Origin: Flammeovirga pectinis
GTDB taxonomy: Bacteria; Bacteroidota; Bacteroidia; Cytophagales; Flammeovirgaceae
Length of the DNA stretch: 64,000 nt
Direction of reading: 5' to 3'
Assembly: GCF_003970675.1 (NCBI RefSeq)
Contig: NZ_CP034562.1
Location: 1,860,001 to 1,924,000 of the forward strand
Shown here: positions 35,544 to 45,322 of the stretch, piece by piece
Layout: each line of letters opens with the position of its first letter
Position numbering within the stretch: the stretch's first letter is position 1
The notes under the pieces: model-generated
Database searches by the model: none
What the model was told of the DNA's origin: nothing
The model's input: only the letters and a program-made list of their open reading frames with translations
Position numbers and translations under genes: made by a program

Positions 35544-35553
35544 TAGTATCAAT

Positions 35554-37788
35554 TTACGAAATATCTTTTCTTTTTGCAGTATGTATAAATAATACATCTC
35601 CAATATCGTCGTATCCGTAAAATACTTGCTCATTTATTTTCTTAGCTGCTTCTAATCTTAATCCAATAATAGTCAAATCAGCATCTTGAGATGTACTATT
35701 AATTACGGTTTTCATGTCTACATTATCTGCTCTCGAAATTAACCTAACATTGTTTTTCGAAATTGGTAATCGACCCGTTTTAATTAAGTTTAAAATTTGT
35801 TCTCTTCTACTTTCTAATTCCGCATCTGGGAAACACGCTAACAAAGTAATTTTAGCCTTATTCCATTCTGGGTGACCAATAATAATGAATGCAAGAAGAA
35901 TCATTAAATTGGCATTTTCTAAATCTTTTGGCGTTAACCAAATGTGGATTTCTGTTTTATATCCAAAATTTCTTTCATCTGATCCTAATACACAGATATC
36001 GTTACCTGTTACAGACATCAATTTAAAATTATCAATAAGTTGTTTTAAACCATCGTCTGGATTGTTTTTAGAAAACTCAAACATCAGCATATTATTTTCT
36101 TTACCCGCAACACTTGGTAATTGTATCACTTGAGCAATTACTGATGTCATAGATGGACTAATCATTGTATCCAAATATACTTTTGAGTCACTAGCTTCAG
36201 AAATCTTAATTAATCGTTCTAAATCCTTTTGGGCATTTTTATTTGTCTCTTTAGAGAGATAACCATCAATTAAGTGTATGTATGTTGCAAAGCCATATTT
36301 ATGTGCAATCCATTTCACTAAGTTAAATGCAGAAAAACGTTTAAAAGTATTTCTACTCACACAAACTACCGCAGGTCTCCAATGATCTTCGACATCATCC
36401 TTTTCTGTTTTTTGCAAGAAAATTTGAAACTGTCTACTTAACTGAAAAATTACACCTTGAAAAATTGCTTTCAAACCTTCTTTGTTTGGTGTAAAATGTC
36501 TCACCATTTGATAAAGAAGTGCCATGAATACTAAAGCAATAAAAGTGTATACAACAGATATTTTAAACATTAAGTATAAACACATTAAAGCTCCAACTAA
36601 AGAGATAATTGGTTTTGATTTAAATACAGGTCTATATGCTGGGTCTGAAGCAAAATGTTCTAAGAATGAAATTAAACAGATCGCTCCATAAGTAACCATA
36701 AAGAACATTGTAATAATCTGAGCAACAATATCAATATCACCAATTAGCACAAAAATTATTGTAACTACTGATGTTAATAAAGAAGCATGCAAAGGTTCAC
36801 CCGAATCTTTTTTCACAAAACCTAGCCATTGATTTAAAGAAGAGTTTGGGAGTACCTCATCTTCTGCAATAGCTTGTAAAGTTCTTGGTGCAACTAATAT
36901 AGATCCAATAGCAGATGATAAAGCAGCAGCACCTAATCCTATAGGAATCATTGGTCCCCATATAGAAATATCAGTCATTATAAGTGGATCTCCCGCAAGG
37001 TCTTCTAAAGAAGCAGAAATTGATAATTTATATGCAACTAACATATAAACCACCATTCCGAAGATACCTGCTAACATTGTACCGATTGGAATTGATCTTT
37101 CTGGCGATTTTAAATCACCTGACAAACCTACGCCAGCAGCAATCCCTGTAAAGGCAGGGAAACAAATTGCTAATACTTTAAAAAAATTATCTCCACCTTC
37201 TATATGTCCACTCCAATTAATTTTATCTAAATTCTGAGAAAACTCTGTAGTCCCAATAAAAAAAGAAATCAATGAAAGGAATAAAATACCAACAACAATA
37301 TATAATGTTCTAATGCCTAAATCGGCTCCTTTGTAAATTACTAAGGCTATTAAACCAACAGTACAAGGAATGGTGATAAATCTAAGATTGATATCTTGTA
37401 GACCATATGGTTCTAATAAAGGGAACAAAGGTCTAAATGCTTCTGCAAATGCAATAATATAAAACGCGGTACTAATAGCTTGAGATAAATACAATGAAAT
37501 GCCTATTGAACCTCCTATCGTTATTCCGAAAGAACGTGATATAATATAGTAAACACCTCCACCTTGTACTTTTTGATTTGTGGCAATTTCTGATATTGCC
37601 ATTGCTGTAGGTATAGTAACTAAGTGACCTACCAATACCATTGAAAATGCTGATAATAAGCCAAGGTTAGATACTGCATAGCCAAACCTTAAAAATAAGA
37701 TTGCACCAAGTATAGTACTAATTGATGTGAAAAAAACGGGAGCAGTTCCAAATCCTTTTTGATTCGACTTATCTAAAGAAGATGCCAT
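35554..37788 (-). CDS. SLC12-like cation-chloride cotransporter homologue (APC superfamily)
   Basis: The 744-residue protein has 12 membrane helices in the first 450 residues and a soluble cytoplasmic tail of about 290 residues. The first helix has ISTILGAILFLRFGYAVSNLG, the third has KVQGGGVYYIISRSFG, typical of Na-K-Cl cotransporter relatives, and LSGDLKSPERSIPIGTM follows. The tail, with VVCVSRNTF and LLACFPDAE, resembles the universal-stress-like C-domain of bacterial SLC12 homologues. Ion specificity cannot be read directly. It is an inner-membrane transporter, monocistronic or behind hmgA. Confidence 0.82.
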   Translation of the reverse strand: MASSLDKSNQKGFGTAPVFFTSISTILGAILFLRFGYAVSNLGLLSAFSMVLVGHLVTIPTAMAISEIATNQKVQGGGVYYIISRSFGITIGGSIGISLYLSQAISTAFYIIAFAEAFRPLFPLLEPYGLQDINLRFITIPCTVGLIALVIYKGADLGIRTLYIVVGILFLSLISFFIGTTEFSQNLDKINWSGHIEGGDNFFKVLAICFPAFTGIAAGVGLSGDLKSPERSIPIGTMLAGIFGMVVYMLVAYKLSISASLEDLAGDPLIMTDISIWGPMIPIGLGAAALSSAIGSILVAPRTLQAIAEDEVLPNSSLNQWLGFVKKDSGEPLHASLLTSVVTIIFVLIGDIDIVAQIITMFFMVTYGAICLISFLEHFASDPAYRPVFKSKPIISLVGALMCLYLMFKISVVYTFIALVFMALLYQMVRHFTPNKEGLKAIFQGVIFQLSRQFQIFLQKTEKDDVEDHWRPAVVCVSRNTFKRFSAFNLVKWIAHKYGFATYIHLIDGYLSKETNKNAQKDLERLIKISEASDSKVYLDTMISPSMTSVIAQVIQLPSVAGKENNMLMFEFSKNNPDDGLKQLIDNFKLMSVTGNDICVLGSDERNFGYKTEIHIWLTPKDLENANLMILLAFIIIGHPEWNKAKITLLACFPDAELESRREQILNLIKTGRLPISKNNVRLISRADNVDMKTVINSTSQDADLTIIGLRLEAAKKINEQVFYGYDDIGDVLFIHTAKRKDIS

Positions 37789-38052
37789 ATACTGATTTTA
37801 GTACCTAAATATTAGAAATATAAAAAAATTAACTTGTAGCTATTAAAGTACAAATACGATAATTAAACCAAGTTATATAATACAGTTTAAAAAACTTTAA
37901 TAGCTTAAGTATAAAATTTATGCTATTAACCACCAAATTAACAAACGATATTGAAAGAACAAGTATGAAATTAAAATCTCTATCTTATTTTTGAGGCTGA
38001 AAAATCATACTATACTAAATAAACACATTTATTCTAACCATTTTAATTTATA

Positions 38053-39594
38053 ATGAATAGCTCAAGTAGCCAACAAAAAAAAAGCATGATAGATCGTTTT
38101 CTCGGTTTTGTAGAGAAAATTGGTAATGCTCTTCCTCACCCTGCCACTTTGTTTGCAGGTTTTGCCTTTGGAGTCGTAATTCTATCATGGGTATTCTCTC
38201 TGACAGGTTTATCAGTTCAACACCCTGGTACAGGAGAAACAATTACTGTTGTCAATTTAATTTCGCAAGATGGCATTTATTTAATGCTTACTAAACTTGT
38301 AAAAAACTTTACAAACTTTGCTCCTCTAGGCGTTGTTTTAGTTGCAATGCTAGGTATTGGTATTGCTGAAGGTAGTGGACTAATTGGCACATTAATTAGA
38401 ATATTGGTTTTAAAATCACCTAAATCAATTATTACATTTGTAGTTGTATTTGCTGGTGTATTATCTAATACAGCTAGTGAAGTAGGATATGTTCTTCTGG
38501 TACCCCTATCTGCAATTATATTCTTAGCTTTTGGTAAACATCCACTTGCTGGCTTAGCTGCTGCTTTTGCAGGTGTATCTGGCGGATATTCTGCTAATTT
38601 ACTATTAGGTACAATTGATCCTTTATTACAAGGAATTTCACAAGAAGCTGCTCAAATTATTGATCCAGCTTATTCTATAAATGCAGCATGTAATTATTAC
38701 TTCATGTTTGTATCAACATTTTTTATTGGGATAGCAGGTACTATTGTTACCGAAAAAATTGTAATTCCAAGACTTGGCGAATACAAAGGAGATGAAGTTG
38801 CTGAAGATATACACCCTTTAACAAAACTTGAAAAAAGGGGTTTAATATATGCAGGTATTGCGGCTTTAATATTAACTATATTTATTCTAGTAGGTATTAT
38901 TCCAGAGAATGGATATTTAAGATATAGTGCAGATCCTGAGGATATATTTAAGTCTGCCTTAATGAAGGGTATTGTTTCTTGGATTTTTATTATTGCAGCA
39001 GTTTGTGGTATTGCTTACGGAAAAGGTTCGGGAACTTTCAAAAATGATGCTGATATAATGAAAGGCATGGGTAAATCGATGGAGACTATGAGTAGTTATA
39101 TCGTACTTGTGTTTTTTGCAGCTCAATTTGTAGCTTATTTCAAATGGACTAATCTAGGTTTGATCTGTGCTGTAAAAGGTGCTCAGTTTTTAGAAACTAT
39201 TGGGTTAGACAAAATGCCGTTATTAATTTGTTTCATATTCTTAGCAGCATTAATTAATCTAGTTATGGGTAGTGCTTCTGCTAAATGGACATTAATGGCA
39301 CCTGTTTTTATTCCAATGTTTATGTTAGTGGGTATTTCTCCAGAGTTAACGCAGGTAGCTTACCGTATTGGAGATAGTGTAACAAATATCATCTCTCCTA
39401 TGATGTCTTATTTTGCACTAATCGTTGCATTTATTCAGAGGTACGATAAAAATGCAGGTATAGGGACCGTTATTGCAACTATGCTCCCTTATTCTATTGC
39501 TTTCTTAATTGTTTGGGTGGTTTTAATGGCAATTTGGTTAATGCTAGGGCTTCCTATTGGACCAAATTCACCGTTACATTATATCCCAAATTAA
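38053..39594 (+). CDS. AbgT-family transporter
   Basis: AbgT proteins move p-aminobenzoyl-glutamate, and some export sulfonamides. The 513-residue protein has about 11 membrane helices and two re-entrant hairpins. [12 protein letters not shown] follows the basic N-terminus (15-25 region) and [37 protein letters not shown] and the conserved PMMSYFALI are family signatures. The substrate is inferred from the family. A TATTTTTG element at 37986-37993 is a possible -7 box. A candidate small RNA lies directly behind the gene. Confidence 0.93.
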   Translation: MNSSSSQQKKSMIDRFLGFVEKIGNALPHPATLFAGFAFGVVILSWVFSLTGLSVQHPGTGETITVVNLISQDGIYLMLTKLVKNFTNFAPLGVVLVAMLGIGIAEGSGLIGTLIRILVLKSPKSIITFVVVFAGVLSNTASEVGYVLLVPLSAIIFLAFGKHPLAGLAAAFAGVSGGYSANLLLGTIDPLLQGISQEAAQIIDPAYSINAACNYYFMFVSTFFIGIAGTIVTEKIVIPRLGEYKGDEVAEDIHPLTKLEKRGLIYAGIAALILTIFILVGIIPENGYLRYSADPEDIFKSALMKGIVSWIFIIAAVCGIAYGKGSGTFKNDADIMKGMGKSMETMSSYIVLVFFAAQFVAYFKWTNLGLICAVKGAQFLETIGLDKMPLLICFIFLAALINLVMGSASAKWTLMAPVFIPMFMLVGISPELTQVAYRIGDSVTNIISPMMSYFALIVAFIQRYDKNAGIGTVIATMLPYSIAFLIVWVVLMAIWLMLGLPIGPNSPLHYIPN

Positions 39595-39644
39595 ATATAT
39601 TGTTAATAATATCCAATAGACTATTTATACTGTAAATGAATAGT

Positions 39645-39733
39645 TATGTTTGCAAAGCAATCGAAAAGATTGCATGAGAAATAGTTAGTTTTTGGGTTAG
39701 CAAAAAGGTCTTGTTTTACGGGACCTTTTTGTA
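39645..39733 (+). ncRNA. Candidate small RNA (with its promoter and terminator)
   Basis: An exact -7 element TATGTTTG (39645-39652) is followed by a short hairpin (GCAATC and GATTGC around a five-base loop, about 39656-39672), an unpaired stretch and an intrinsic terminator (39702-39730, AAAAAGGTC/GACCTTTTT). The RNA would be about 75 nt. No -33 TTG is seen at the right place, and the hairpin could equally be only the terminator of the AbgT gene upstream. No reading frame occurs inside. Confidence 0.35.
39702..39733 (+). terminator. Intrinsic terminator behind AbgT gene or candidate RNA
   Basis: AAAAAGGTC (39702-39710) pairs with GACCTTTTT (39722-39730) around an 11-base loop and is followed by T-rich sequence. 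Confidence 0.8.
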
Positions 39734-39857
39734 TTTCAACCCTTTTTTTGTTTTTAAGAATTATTCAACTATTTATTTGAATAATTAAATACATTTCACT
39801 TTCTTTCAGCACTTTTTAGAATTGAATCTAAATTTTTATCACATAATACATCTAAAC

Positions 39858-40772
39858 ATGTTCAAAAAATCAATACTAACAATCCTTTCTGTTGTTTTTA
39901 TTGCCCTTCAGGCAATTCAAGCACAAGAACTTCCTGCTCCTAGTCCAGCTGCAAGTGTTACTCAAAAAGTTGGTGTAACTGAAGTATCAATCAATTATTC
40001 TTCTCCTGCCGTAAAAGGACGTAAAGTCTTTGGTGAATTAGAAAAATATGGTACTACATGGAGAGCTGGTGCAAACGGACCAACGGCAATCACATTTAGT
40101 TCTAACGTAACAATTGGTGGTACTGAACTTGAAAAAGGTACGTATAACATTTTTGTTACTCCTCAAGAAAAAGGTGATTGGACTTTCCACTTTAATGGTA
40201 AAGGGAAAAGTATTTTTGCTTACAACAAAGATGGCAAACAAGATATGGATGCAATTAAAGCCGACGATGCTGCATCTGTAAATGTAAAAAGAGAAGATGC
40301 TCCTAAAAGAGAACGTCTTACTTACTTAATTGAAAGTATTTCTGACGAAGAAGGAAAAGTTTCTTTATGGTGGGATAACACTTTAGTTTCTTTCACTTTT
40401 ACAGCACCTACTACTTCTTTATCAGAAGCTAACATTACTGCTGCAATCAAGAAAGCTGAAGGTGCATGGAGAACATATCAAAATGCTGCTAACTTTTATG
40501 CTCCTACTGATGTAGAAAAAGCTTTAAGCTTAATTGATCAATCTATTGCAGCTCGTCCAGACTATTTCTGGAACCAATGGACAAAAGCTAAAATTTTAGC
40601 TGGCCAAGAAAAATATGATGAAGCTTTAACTGCTGCAGTTTCTGCTAAAAATTCTGGTGATGCTAACCCTGATGGCACTTACAACTACTTTAAAGGTAGA
40701 GTTCAAGCTGACATTGAAGCATGGTTACCAAACGCTTCTAAAAAATGGAAGAAAGCAAATAAAAATATCTAA
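39858..40772 (+). CDS. Secreted DUF2911-family protein
   Basis: The ATG at 39858 gives 304 residues starting with a clear signal peptide (MFKKSILTILSVVF ... IQAQ, 23 residues); an upstream TTG would add 12 codons and disturb it. The DUF2911 domain (about 28-180) shows VTEVSINYSSPAVKGRKVFGEL, WRAGANGPTAITFS and KGTYNIFVTP. A C-terminal helical part (200-300) has TPR-like helices (ALSLIDQSIAARPDYFWNQW). Function unknown; the product is periplasmic or outer-membrane associated. A terminator follows. Confidence 0.85.
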   Translation: MFKKSILTILSVVFIALQAIQAQELPAPSPAASVTQKVGVTEVSINYSSPAVKGRKVFGELEKYGTTWRAGANGPTAITFSSNVTIGGTELEKGTYNIFVTPQEKGDWTFHFNGKGKSIFAYNKDGKQDMDAIKADDAASVNVKREDAPKRERLTYLIESISDEEGKVSLWWDNTLVSFTFTAPTTSLSEANITAAIKKAEGAWRTYQNAANFYAPTDVEKALSLIDQSIAARPDYFWNQWTKAKILAGQEKYDEALTAAVSAKNSGDANPDGTYNYFKGRVQADIEAWLPNASKKWKKANKNI

Positions 40773-40793
40773 GCTTTAATTTTTTAAAGTTTG

Positions 40794-40822
40794 AGGCGTC
40801 CATAATTAATGGACGCCTTTTT
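40794..40822 (+). terminator. Intrinsic terminator of DUF2911 gene
   Basis: A 9-bp stem AGGCGTCCA (40794-40802) with TGGACGCCT (40810-40818) and T5. Confidence 0.85.
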
Positions 40823-40854
40823 ATCTATTAAACCTTTTTGTATTACACCTCCTT

Positions 40855-43365
40855 ATGAAATTTCTTAGATTAACACCCCTATTTATATTCATTACATCCA
40901 TTCTGAGTTTTGGACAAACTCCTAAAAATGGACCAACTGATGTAGCTCAAATTATTCAAGATATCAACCACCTTAATACTTTAGGTAGTGTAATGTATTT
41001 TGCTGCTCATCCAGATGATGAAAACCAAAGAGTTATAGGTTATTTCGCAAGATACAAAGGGTATGAAACTGCATACACAGCTTTAACTCGTGGTGACGGT
41101 GGGCAAAATCTAATTGGTAAAGAAATTAGAGAAGGTTTAGGGATTTTAAGATCACAAGAACTTATTGAAGCTCGAAAAGTTGATGGTGGAAATCAATTTT
41201 TTAGTAGAGCAAATGATTTTGGATATTCTAAAAATCCAGAGGAAACATTATCTGTTTGGAATAAGGACCAAGTATTAGCAGATGCTGTTTGGAATATCAG
41301 AAAATTCAGACCAGATATTATTATTACTCGCTTTTCTCCTGATCGTGGAGGAAGAACACACGGGCATCATACTACTTCTGCTATTATTGCTGTTGAAGCT
41401 TTTAAAGCTGCTGCTGATCCAAAAATGTTCCCTGAACAATTAGAGTTCGTATCTGTTTGGCAACCTAAAAGGGTGATATGGAACACGAATACATGGTTCT
41501 TTAGAGGTAAAGGAGAATCTTTTGATCCAACAAAATACGTAAGTATTGAATGTGGAGAGTATATACCTGTTTTAGGAAAGTCTGTAGGAGAAATAGCAAT
41601 GGCCGCTAGGTCAAAACATAAATGTCAAGGCTTTGGAGCTGAATTACAAAGAGGTTCAAATTCTGAATACTTTAAATTACTCGATGGTGACGAAATGCGT
41701 ACCTCACCAATGGAAGGTGTAGATACGTCTTGGGAAAGAGTAGAAAACGCTGATAAAGTAGCAAAACTAATTAAGAAACTACAACAAGAATTTAACCCAA
41801 CTCAGCCCAATTTAAGTATCAATACTTTAGTTGATATCAAAAAAGAACTCTCAATTTTAGATCAAAAAGACTATTGGGTTATTAAAAAGTCTAAAACTGT
41901 TGACAACTTAATTCTTCTCTGTTCTGGTATGTGGATTGAAGCTTTATCACCTACTGAAACTATTGCAGTTGGTGACTCCTTAAAAGTAGAAGTTTCTTCT
42001 ATCAATAGATCTGCTACAAATATCGTTTTAAAAGAAATTAAATTTGGTCAATTATCAACATTAAAAGTTGATACTGCACTTACATACAACAGAGCATTAA
42101 AAATTACATCAACATTAAACATTCCTTCTGACTATGAAACCTCTCAACCTTATTGGTTAGTTGAGAAACCAACTAAAGGAATGTATGTTGTAAATGACCA
42201 ACAAATGATTGGAAAACCTGAAAATGACTTTCCAATTCCTGTAACAATTGAGTATACAATAAACAATACTCCTATTTCTGTTACTACTAACATTTGGCAT
42301 AAGAAAATTAACCCAGCAAAAGGAGAAAGATATATTCCTTTAGCTATTACACCTCCTGTTACACTTTTATTGGATCAGTCTGTTTGGATTTTTGGCGATA
42401 ACAAACCAAAAACTGTAAACGTAGATGTTTTAGCACACACAGATAATTTTGAAGGTGATATTGAAGTGTGTATTCCAAAAGGTTGGAAAATTGAACCTGC
42501 TACCAAAAAAGTAACTTTAAAGAATGTTGGAGATAAAACTCAACTTAAATTTACTTTATACCCTTCTAAAAAAGACTCTGAAGGTCTAATAACTGCAATG
42601 ATTAAGTCAAACGATGGAAAAACGTATATGGATGGCTTAATTGAAATTGATTACGATCATATTTATAAACAACGCTACTTTAAAGAGGCTACATCTAAAG
42701 TGATTAAACTTGAAATGGAAAAAGGTCTTGTGAAAAATATAGGTTATATCATGGGTGCTGGAGATGCAATTCCAGAATCTTTAGAGGCAGCAGGTTATAA
42801 TGTTGAAATTCTTGATCAAGAAAACATTAAACTTGATAATATTAAAAAGTACGATGCAATAATAGTAGGTATCAGAGCTTATAATGTTCTTGAAAAAATG
42901 AGATACATTCAGCCTACTCTTTTAGAATACACATACAATGGCGGAACTGTTATAGTACAATACAATACTTCTTTCAGAGTTAAAGTTGATCAGATTGGTC
43001 CTTACCCTTTAAAACTATCAAGAGATAGAATTACGGTTGAAGAAAGCCCTGTTGAAATACTTGCTAAAAATCATAAATTAGTCACTTCACCAAACAAGAT
43101 TACTTTAAAAGATTTTGATGGATGGGTACAAGAAAGAGGCTTGTACTATCCTAATGAATGGAGTGAGGAATATACAGCAGTTTTAAGAATGAAAGATCCT
43201 AATGAAAAACCAGTTGATGGTGCACTCATTGTTGCAGATTATGGTAAAGGTGCTTTTATCTACTCTGGAATTTCTTGGTTTAGAGAGTTACCTTATGGTG
43301 TTTCTGGAGCATATAGACTCTTTGCAAACTTATTAGATTACAAACCATCTACTAACAACAACTAA
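40855..43365 (+). CDS. Secreted LmbE/PIG-L family deacetylase
   Basis: The 836-residue protein has a signal peptide of about 21 residues and then a PIG-L domain with the zinc motif AHPDDE (51-56) and, further on, RTHGHHTTS carrying the third ligand. The family removes N-acetyl groups from N-acetylglucosamine-type sugars. The large C-terminal part (400-836) looks beta-sandwich rich plus a Rossmann-like stretch (YDAIIVGIRAYNV), as in long Bacteroidota members. The next gene begins 2 bases after its stop codon, so it is co-transcribed with the 40-residue protein and the symporter. A role in sugar scavenging is inferred from that. Confidence 0.9.
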   Translation: MKFLRLTPLFIFITSILSFGQTPKNGPTDVAQIIQDINHLNTLGSVMYFAAHPDDENQRVIGYFARYKGYETAYTALTRGDGGQNLIGKEIREGLGILRSQELIEARKVDGGNQFFSRANDFGYSKNPEETLSVWNKDQVLADAVWNIRKFRPDIIITRFSPDRGGRTHGHHTTSAIIAVEAFKAAADPKMFPEQLEFVSVWQPKRVIWNTNTWFFRGKGESFDPTKYVSIECGEYIPVLGKSVGEIAMAARSKHKCQGFGAELQRGSNSEYFKLLDGDEMRTSPMEGVDTSWERVENADKVAKLIKKLQQEFNPTQPNLSINTLVDIKKELSILDQKDYWVIKKSKTVDNLILLCSGMWIEALSPTETIAVGDSLKVEVSSINRSATNIVLKEIKFGQLSTLKVDTALTYNRALKITSTLNIPSDYETSQPYWLVEKPTKGMYVVNDQQMIGKPENDFPIPVTIEYTINNTPISVTTNIWHKKINPAKGERYIPLAITPPVTLLLDQSVWIFGDNKPKTVNVDVLAHTDNFEGDIEVCIPKGWKIEPATKKVTLKNVGDKTQLKFTLYPSKKDSEGLITAMIKSNDGKTYMDGLIEIDYDHIYKQRYFKEATSKVIKLEMEKGLVKNIGYIMGAGDAIPESLEAAGYNVEILDQENIKLDNIKKYDAIIVGIRAYNVLEKMRYIQPTLLEYTYNGGTVIVQYNTSFRVKVDQIGPYPLKLSRDRITVEESPVEILAKNHKLVTSPNKITLKDFDGWVQERGLYYPNEWSEEYTAVLRMKDPNEKPVDGALIVADYGKGAFIYSGISWFRELPYGVSGAYRLFANLLDYKPSTNNN

Positions 43366-43366
43366 T

Positions 43367-43489
43367 ATGAAAAATGAAAACGAAAAGCCACCTGTAGGTA
43401 AATCTTGGAAACAACTATATTACATAGTTATTGGCGAGTTAATTTTATTAATTGGTTTATTTTCTTGGTTTTCTAACGCTTTCAATTAA
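43367..43489 (+). CDS. Small one-helix membrane protein (40 aa) of the symporter operon
   Basis: ATG at 43367 opens 40 codons: a polar N-terminus (MKNENEKPPVGKSWKQ) and one long hydrophobic helix (LYYIVIGELILLIGLFSWF). It starts one base after the deacetylase stop and ends 5 bases before the symporter start. Tight packing and helical composition make it a real gene. Comparable tiny proteins encoded beside sodium:solute symporters suggest an accessory or assembly subunit, but that is inference. Confidence 0.75.
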   Translation: MKNENEKPPVGKSWKQLYYIVIGELILLIGLFSWFSNAFN

Positions 43490-43494
43490 CAGGT

Positions 43495-45183
43495 ATGAGT
43501 ATTTTAGATTGGATTGTTTTATCAAGTACGTTAGCATTTATTGTTATCTATGGTATTTGGAAAACCCGACAACAACAAGATATTAAAAGCTATTTATTAG
43601 GTAACAAAGAAGCCAAATGGTTTACTGTTGCTTTATCAATAATGGCAACGCAGGCTAGTGCTATCACATTTCTTTCTGCACCAGGACAAGCTTTTGTTGA
43701 CGGAATGAGGTTTGTACAGTTTTACTTTGGACTTCCTTTAGCTATGGTTGTTCTTTCAATAACTGTCGTTCCTATTTATCATAAGATGAATGTTTATACA
43801 GCTTATGAGTATTTAGAAAAAAGGTTTGATTTACCAACAAGAACATTTACAGCAATACTTTTTCTAACACAAAGAGGTCTTGCGGCAGGTTTTACAATAT
43901 TTGCCCCATCACTTATCTTATCTTCTTTATTGGGGTGGGATATTAACCTTACAAATATTGGTATTGGTGTAATTGTAACAGCTTATACAGTAATTGGTGG
44001 CACCAAAGCGGTAAACCAGACGCAGAAATTACAAATGGCTGTTATTTTTATTGGAATGCTGCTGGCAGGGGTTTTAGTTGTACAGTTAATGCCTAATGAG
44101 ATTTCATTTAATAATGCACTTCATATTGCTGGGGCTTCTGGTAAACTGAATGCTATTGATTTTAAATTTGACCCTAGTAGTAAGTATAATGTTTGGTCTG
44201 GATTAATTGGAGGTTTTTTCCTTGCAATGTCTTATTTCGGAACAGATCAATCTCAAGTTCAAAGATATTTATCTGGTAGTTCTATTGCACAAAGCAGGCT
44301 TGCATTATTATTTAATGGTATAATTAAAATACCAATGCAATTCTTGATTCTATTTATTGGGGCAATGGTCTATGTTTTCTACTTTTTCAACCCTGCTCCT
44401 GTTTTATTTAATACCGTTGCACTTGATCAAGTAAAAAACAAAGTTGAAAATTACTCTTCCCTTGAAGCTAATTATCAAGAGAAATTAAAAGAAAGATCAA
44501 CTATTGCTTTTGAATATGCGACTGCCTTAGATGGTAATAATGAGCAACAAATTGCCAATACTAAATCATCTTTAATAAATGCAACATCAGAAGTAGAAAA
44601 AGCTAAAGGTGTTATTATTGATGAAGTAAATTTAAAAGCGCCAGAAATTGATACAAATGATACCAATTATATCTTTTTAGGGTTTGTTATTAATTATTTA
44701 CCTCAAGGATTGATAGGTCTATTAATAGCTGTTATTTTATCTGCAAGTATGTCTTCTACTTCTTCAGAAATCAATGCTCTCGCTTCTACTAGTATTATTG
44801 ATATCTATAAAAGAATCATTAAAAAAGACGGAAGTGACAAGCATTATTTATATGCTTCTAAGTTAGTTAGTATTGGTTGGGGTATTTATGCAATACTCTT
44901 TGCATCCTTTGCGAATAAGCTTGGGTCTTTAATTGAGGCAGTTAATATATTAGGTTCTTTAGTCTATGGAGTAATATTAGGGATATTTATGATTGCTTTT
45001 TACTTAAAACGTATAAATGCAAAACCAACATTTTATGCTGCAATTATTTCTGAGGGGATAATTATTTATCTCTTCTTGTTTACGGAAGTACCTTTCCTTT
45101 GGTACAATGTAATTGGTTGCTTATCAGTAATAATACTTGGGTTATTATTCTCTAAATTAATTCCAGATGAAACAGAAATATAA
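43495..45183 (+). CDS. Sodium:solute symporter (SSS/SLC5 family)
   Basis: The 562-residue inner-membrane protein has about 13-14 helices and the SSS features: WFTVALSIMATQASAITFLS near 40-58, a long periplasmic or cytoplasmic insert (about 295-390, FNTVALDQVKNK... with coiled-coil character), and SASMSSTSSEINALAST in the later half, near the sodium site. Typical members are 480-560 residues. The substrate is unknown, but the operon with an LmbE deacetylase suggests a sugar or sugar derivative. No terminator is seen directly behind it. Confidence 0.9.
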   Translation: MSILDWIVLSSTLAFIVIYGIWKTRQQQDIKSYLLGNKEAKWFTVALSIMATQASAITFLSAPGQAFVDGMRFVQFYFGLPLAMVVLSITVVPIYHKMNVYTAYEYLEKRFDLPTRTFTAILFLTQRGLAAGFTIFAPSLILSSLLGWDINLTNIGIGVIVTAYTVIGGTKAVNQTQKLQMAVIFIGMLLAGVLVVQLMPNEISFNNALHIAGASGKLNAIDFKFDPSSKYNVWSGLIGGFFLAMSYFGTDQSQVQRYLSGSSIAQSRLALLFNGIIKIPMQFLILFIGAMVYVFYFFNPAPVLFNTVALDQVKNKVENYSSLEANYQEKLKERSTIAFEYATALDGNNEQQIANTKSSLINATSEVEKAKGVIIDEVNLKAPEIDTNDTNYIFLGFVINYLPQGLIGLLIAVILSASMSSTSSEINALASTSIIDIYKRIIKKDGSDKHYLYASKLVSIGWGIYAILFASFANKLGSLIEAVNILGSLVYGVILGIFMIAFYLKRINAKPTFYAAIISEGIIIYLFLFTEVPFLWYNVIGCLSVIILGLLFSKLIPDETEI

Positions 45184-45278
45184 ACAGATTGTAATAGATT
45201 AATTTAATAGAATATTCTATTTGAAAATATTGTAAGTAGAAAACAATACACTACATTATTAGAAGATATAAAAATTGA

Positions 45279-45286
45279 TAACTTTG
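45279..45286 (+). promoter_or_regulatory. Possible -7 promoter element of ribH
   Basis: TAACTTTG matches TAnnTTTG and lies 37 bases before the ribH ATG; the -33 position has ATTA rather than TTG. No FMN riboswitch is visible in the leader. Confidence 0.45.
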
Positions 45287-45322
45287 TAGGCAAAATATTA
45301 TAATTATAATTTTAGTAAAAAA

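Noticed and set aside
45184-45322. FMN riboswitch upstream of ribH
   Set aside because: The leader is too short and too AT-rich, and no conserved RFN elements are visible.
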